Of a stretch of DNA of 8,607 nucleotides, positions 5,468 through 8,607 are shown in pieces. A program made the translations under genes and the position numbers. Every line of letters starts with the position of its first letter. The stretch's first letter is position 1. The stretch spans positions 1-8,607 of the forward strand of contig DFDY01000157.1 in NCBI GenBank assembly GCA_002368955.1, written 5' to 3'. The stretch comes from Bacteroidales bacterium UBA3816 (GTDB lineage Bacteria > Bacteroidota > Bacteroidia > Bacteroidales > P3). A model generated the notes under the pieces. The model was not told the origin of the DNA. It was given only the letters and a program-made list of their open reading frames with translations, and did not search any database.

Positions 5468-7213
5468 TCAGTACCCCTTGATGTTCAGCTTGGCAAAGTT
5501 GGTGTCGGCCAGGTATCGCTCCAGCGCTTCGGCGGGAACGAGGACAAGGGGATTGGGCGACTCCTGCACGAAGTTGAACGTGGTGGCGGTCACCGTCGGG
5601 GGCTCTGTGGAGCGGAAAACGACGGTGTCCAGGTTGCGGTAGCCGTAGAGGTTGCCAGGGCCGAGGAACTTCAGGCCTCGGCCGAACTCCACATAGCGAC
5701 AGTTGAACATGACACCTATGCCGTAGGTCTCTATCTCCTCAATCTGGTCGGGGATAATCAACCGTCGGATGCCACATCCGTAGAAGCAACTTTGGTCAAT
5801 CTTCTTCAACGTCGACGGGAAGTGGATACGCTCCAGATTGTAAAGTTCGGAGAGCGACCTTTCGCCCAAATGCGTCAACCCTTCTTCGAGCCAAATGTCA
5901 GTCACACCCCAATAGGCCCACTCGAAAAGGTGCTCACAAAGGGAGTCGACGTTGCCATCAACAATGATGTCCTTCATAGAGATGTTATTGCCAAAGCGGC
6001 CATACTTATCTGGGTCTTTCTTCACGTGCAGCCGCCGGCTTTCCACACGGCAGGCCTTCAGCTGCTCACAGTTGTCAAACACATGGTCGCCCAAATACTC
6101 CAGATCTTCTGTCAGCAACAAGGTGTCGCCCAGATTGATGCACGACGCAAACGCCTCGTCTTCGATGCGGCGCAAGGTCGACGGAAAACTGACCTTTGTG
6201 AGGTCCTTGCATTGGAAGAAGGCTCGATAGCCAATCTCGCGCAGGGGATAGCAGAAGAGTCCATGCCGTACCCGATCGGGCAGCACAAGGTCGCCCGCCA
6301 CGGTATCGCAGCCGACGACGATGGCTTCGGAGTCGACAATCTTCACCTGCAGCACCTGGTTGTCGCCAACAGTGTAGGAGAATTGCTGACTGTCGAAATG
6401 AAAGAGCACCTGCCACAAGCCCACCATGGCTGCCAGCAATAGCACAACAGCCACTATGGGCAGCCACATGCGACGCTTCAAGGCAGCGTAGACAGCCTCG
6501 GCCGACGGGTAGCGCTGCTCGCGCCGATGACGGCAACAGCGGGCCGCCACAGCACGGTAGCGACGAGGAAATATCAACCGTAACAGACGCCCGAAACTAT
6601 AAATATCGCTCCGGCAGTCGAGTTCGCCACCCTCCAGCTGCTCGGGCGATGCGTAGCTGAGAGTGTAGGCGGGCTCTTTGAGGACGGCATACTGGTCGGC
6701 ATCGGCTAGGCCAAAATCGATGACACGCACGTTGGCCCCGTTGCGGGTAACAAGGATATTGCTCGGTTTCAGGTCGCGATGCACCACTTGGTGCGAGTGC
6801 CAATGCTTCATGGCGTCCAGCAGCTGCCCTACTACGCGACGACGACTGGCAGCCGAAGGGTGCGTCGCCAGCCATGTGTCGAGCGGCATGCCGTCAATCC
6901 ATTCCATCACAATGCAAATCCCCATACCTTCAATTTCCTCGAACGAATAAACTCGTACGATATTGGGATGATCCATCTGCACCATGATTTCAAACTCCTT
7001 GCGTAGCAAATTGTGATAGACGGGGTCGTGAACATACTGCTCTTTGAGGCCTTTGAACATGAAATACATTCCGTAACGCACGCCACGCATCAAACGGCTG
7101 TAGCCTTCCGATGCTATTTCTTCTCGGTCGGAAATGGCGTCGGTGGAAATATATTGCGTTGATGTTTCGGGCATTAGACGGCCCGAAGTCATATCGTCGA
7201 CATCAAGATTCAT
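5468..7213 (-). CDS. transmembrane Ser/Thr kinase with BspA-like leucine-rich repeats
   Basis: This 581-residue protein joins a cytoplasmic kinase to an outer repeat domain. The kinase spans about residues 35-245: probable ATP-binding Lys 54 (FMFKGLK), helix-C Glu 73, catalytic loop HRDLKPSN (145-152), DFG (166-168), the SPEQ motif (189-192) and DIYSFG (203-208). The Gly-rich loop is poorly formed (LMRGVRYGMY) and the C-lobe is short. All main catalytic residues are present, so activity is expected. One membrane segment, WLPIVAVVLLLAAMVGLWQV (250-269), follows. Residues about 285-581 are BspA/LRR_5-type repeats (LTKVSFPSTLRRIEDEAF, LERIHFPSTLKKID), which in this family mediate binding outside the cytoplasm. 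The layout suggests a receptor kinase that senses an envelope or external ligand. The start at 7213 is chosen because a promoter sits immediately upstream; 7252 would begin before that promoter. Confidence 0.93.
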   Translation of the reverse strand: MNLDVDDMTSGRLMPETSTQYISTDAISDREEIASEGYSRLMRGVRYGMYFMFKGLKEQYVHDPVYHNLLRKEFEIMVQMDHPNIVRVYSFEEIEGMGICIVMEWIDGMPLDTWLATHPSAASRRRVVGQLLDAMKHWHSHQVVHRDLKPSNILVTRNGANVRVIDFGLADADQYAVLKEPAYTLSYASPEQLEGGELDCRSDIYSFGRLLRLIFPRRYRAVAARCCRHRREQRYPSAEAVYAALKRRMWLPIVAVVLLLAAMVGLWQVLFHFDSQQFSYTVGDNQVLQVKIVDSEAIVVGCDTVAGDLVLPDRVRHGLFCYPLREIGYRAFFQCKDLTKVSFPSTLRRIEDEAFASCINLGDTLLLTEDLEYLGDHVFDNCEQLKACRVESRRLHVKKDPDKYGRFGNNISMKDIIVDGNVDSLCEHLFEWAYWGVTDIWLEEGLTHLGERSLSELYNLERIHFPSTLKKIDQSCFYGCGIRRLIIPDQIEEIETYGIGVMFNCRYVEFGRGLKFLGPGNLYGYRNLDTVVFRSTEPPTVTATTFNFVQESPNPLVLVPAEALERYLADTNFAKLNIKGY

Positions 7214-7217
7214 GCTG

Positions 7218-7225
7218 CAAAGATA
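7218..7225 (-). promoter_or_regulatory. -7 element (TATCTTTG) of the kinase gene
   Basis: Minus-strand TATCTTTGCA is a perfect TAnnTTTG match ending five bases before the ATG at 7213. Predicted initiation falls at or next to that ATG, so the mRNA would be leaderless or nearly so. If the real start is the next Met (7192), the leader would be about 20 bases. A TTG lies about 24 bases upstream as a weak -33 candidate. Confidence 0.6.
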
Positions 7226-7290
7226 CGTCTTTTTTCCAAGGCTGAAAAACAATACTTGAAAAGAAATGGTTTAGAAATGTTTTTTTTAGC

Positions 7291-7298
7291 TATCTTTG
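7291..7298 (+). promoter_or_regulatory. -7 element (TATCTTTG) of the divergent regulator gene
   Basis: Plus-strand TATCTTTGCA at 7291-7300 is the same ten-base core as in the kinase promoter, facing the other way. Predicted start of transcription is about 7304-7306, leaving a leader of roughly 17 bases before the ATG at 7322. This excludes the in-frame upstream Met codons at 7256 and 7277. Confidence 0.65.
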
Positions 7299-7321
7299 CA
7301 CTACCCTATAGCCATACCACA

Positions 7322-7894
7322 ATGAAAGATATCAATCAGAATATCATGTTGCTGCGTGCTCTCGTCGAGGAGAGCGCAAACCACCGGCTTTCCACCTCGA
7401 CCGACTTTGCCTTCCTCTCGGGATGCATCCAGGGACGCTTGCACCAAACATTGAGCGTCAGCACTCTGGAACGCATCTGGGGATATGTGGACGGCTATCA
7501 ATCCGTCCGAGAAGGCACCCTCTCTATCCTGGCACAGTTTGTCGGCTTCCCCGATTGGGCCACCTTCGTGGCCGACTACTGCGATGTCCCTTCGGCACAG
7601 AGCAGCCATCGGGTGATGGCACCATCTCTCATGGCCTCCGAGGTCCCCACAGGCGACAGGATTGTCATCGAGTGGAACCCCGAACGGAAATGTACACTGG
7701 TACATCTGGGCGACGGCCTTTGGCGGGTGGAGGAATCGATAAAGTCGAAACTTCTCGTCGGAGACACCTTCCTCTGTCAGCGCTTCACACTCAACCAACC
7801 CCTCTTTCTGGAGGACTACCATCACGAAAACGAGCCCCCTTCACTCTTCGTCGTCGGAAAACGCGGTGGTCTTACTCGAGTTGAATTAATCTAA
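7322..7894 (+). CDS. putative DNA-binding regulator, Bacteroidetes-type N-terminal domain
   Basis: This 190-residue protein has an N-terminal helical domain (about 1-85) with FLSGCIQGRL, then LSVSTLERIWGY (44-55) and REGTLSILAQFVGFPDWATF (63-82). The pattern IS/LS-x-x-TL-x-R-x-WGY followed by TL-x-x-LA-x-x-x-GF-x-D-W recurs in many Bacteroidetes proteins and resembles a helix-turn-helix; the DNA-binding role is inference. Residues 105-190 are strand-rich (DRIVIEWNPERKCTLVHLGD, then SLFVVGKRGGLTRVEL) and could be a sensory or small-barrel domain. There is no membrane segment. The start is taken at 7322, just downstream of the promoter. It is divergent from the receptor-like kinase, with promoters 65 bases apart, so control of the kinase or control by it is plausible. 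Confidence 0.8.
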   Translation: MKDINQNIMLLRALVEESANHRLSTSTDFAFLSGCIQGRLHQTLSVSTLERIWGYVDGYQSVREGTLSILAQFVGFPDWATFVADYCDVPSAQSSHRVMAPSLMASEVPTGDRIVIEWNPERKCTLVHLGDGLWRVEESIKSKLLVGDTFLCQRFTLNQPLFLEDYHHENEPPSLFVVGKRGGLTRVELI

Positions 7895-8119
7895 AAGCCT
7901 TAATTCTTGCAACATTCGAAATACGCTATTTAACAATTTCCAAATTCTTTAATTCTTGATACAATCCCCGCAGGGAAATAGATTTATAGATTGCCGCTTG
8001 TAAAGCGGGATACCTGTCAGACCCATCAGCCCCACCCCTGCCTGCTCGCAAGCATTAACTATTATCTATTAACTATATATCCCTCCCCCCTGCTAAAAAC
8101 TAAAACTAAAAACTTAAAC
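7895..8119. other. 225-base spacer between convergent genes, no gene seen
   Basis: The stretch is AT-rich with low-complexity repeats: TTAATTCTTG occurs at about 7900 and 7950, TTAACTAT occurs twice near 8057-8080, and an ACTAAAA repeat lies near 8098-8115. A short hairpin, CCGCTT (7994-7999) with AAGCGG (8003-8008), has a three-base loop but no following T-run. It probably contains the 3' ends of both converging transcripts. No convincing terminator or small gene was found. Confidence 0.5.
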
Positions 8120-8607
8120 TTATTCACCATTCAACATCAAGTCGTAGTCGGCGCGTATCTTGTCAAGGATGAGCTTCACGGTGGTGTGTATCTCCGAGCC
8201 CTCTGTGTAGTCGGCCTTGCACACGAAATTGACCCTATTCTCCTTTATCAGACGCTCAGCCACCGTCTTCTTCTTGCGGTTGCCATAGACGGCGATGGAG
8301 TGGCCACCCTGTTCCTTGACAACGCTCATGCAGGGGACGTCCGTCTCCCCGTCTCCCATGTATATCATCCGCTCAAAGGGGATGGTACGGTCCTCTTTGG
8401 CCACATACTCGTTGATCCTCTTGTTGTCACTTATCTCCCTGATCCCTTTGCTGATCTTGAAGAGAAACTGCGTCTTCGTAGTGTAATCCACCGCCACAGC
8501 GGGCCAATAGGCAACTCCGTCGACATTGTAGAGGAACGAGCAGGCATAGATGTTCTCGAAGCGCTTGGCTATCGGGGTGCCTTCAATCATCTCCTTCAAC
8601 CCCGACG
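8120..8607 (-). CDS. HAD-family phosphatase, partial (5' end beyond the window)
   Basis: About 162 C-terminal residues are present; the reading frame is open to the right edge, so the N-terminal part with the DxD nucleophile motif lies outside. The visible start contains SGLKEMIEG, matching HAD motif II with its Ser/Thr and SG. Lys in TKTQFLFKISKG is a candidate for motif III. MIYMGDGETDVPCM is a typical motif IV with the metal-binding acidic residues, and GHSIAVYGNRKKK is the following strand. HAD phosphatases hydrolyse phosphate esters of small metabolites; the substrate cannot be told. The protein is probably cytoplasmic. It converges on the regulator gene and seems unrelated to the kinase neighbourhood. 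The apparent TTG start at 8599 is only an artefact of the edge. Confidence 0.9.
   Translation of the reverse strand, partial: SGLKEMIEGTPIAKRFENIYACSFLYNVDGVAYWPAVAVDYTTKTQFLFKISKGIREISDNKRINEYVAKEDRTIPFERMIYMGDGETDVPCMSVVKEQGGHSIAVYGNRKKKTVAERLIKENRVNFVCKADYTEGSEIHTTVKLILDKIRADYDLMLNGE

Noticed and set aside
5193..5642. Plus-strand open frame of 149 codons between the kinase gene and the cluster
   Set aside because: It crosses the GC hairpin and the antisense of the kinase C-terminus, lacks a promoter and shows no protein-like pattern.
7994..8008. Short hairpin CCGCTT/AAGCGG as a terminator
   Set aside because: No T-run on either strand and a short stem; kept only as part of the spacer description.

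Overview
The window looks like a chromosomal stretch from a member of the Bacteroidales, most like Prevotella or a relative. This is inferred from three perfect TAnnTTTG -7 promoter elements in front of genes or operons, A-rich leaders without Shine-Dalgarno sequences, a BspA-type leucine-rich-repeat protein, and a Bacteroidetes-style N-terminal DNA-binding-like domain. No mobile element, tRNA, rRNA or CRISPR array was seen.

Right part (about 5470-8607): the 3' portion of a HAD-family phosphatase gene runs in from the right edge on the minus strand. A 225-base spacer follows. Then come two divergent genes that share a 108-base intergenic region with back-to-back TATCTTTG promoters. On the plus strand is a 190-residue putative regulator. 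On the minus strand is a 581-residue membrane protein made of a Ser/Thr kinase, one membrane segment and an extracytoplasmic BspA-like repeat domain. Past the kinase lie about 380 bases without a protein gene; they hold a strong GC hairpin and a possible small structured RNA that ends in eight T.

Left part (72-5085): a minus-strand gene cluster starts from a TAAATTTG promoter at 5143-5150. Its core is five different small proteins that all carry the same two-unit domain. Each unit appears to be beta-alpha-beta, with a GN(M/K)xVxTLxxEF-type core and a following L/IRVY or VQV strand. Mixed in are a PH-like protein (start-stop overlap with the first paralog) and a 52-residue lysine-rich protein. 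Downstream, after a leader hairpin, are a uracil-DNA-glycosylase-fold-like protein, a translationally coupled protein of unknown family, and a basic coiled-coil protein.

The left cluster is the most promising candidate for an undescribed system. Paralogous two-unit proteins have been multiplied and diversified, one is fused to a separate N-terminal domain, and all lie beside a receptor-like kinase and a DNA-glycosylase-like module. No function can be assigned from the sequence alone. Links between kinase, repeat proteins and glycosylase module are inference from position only.
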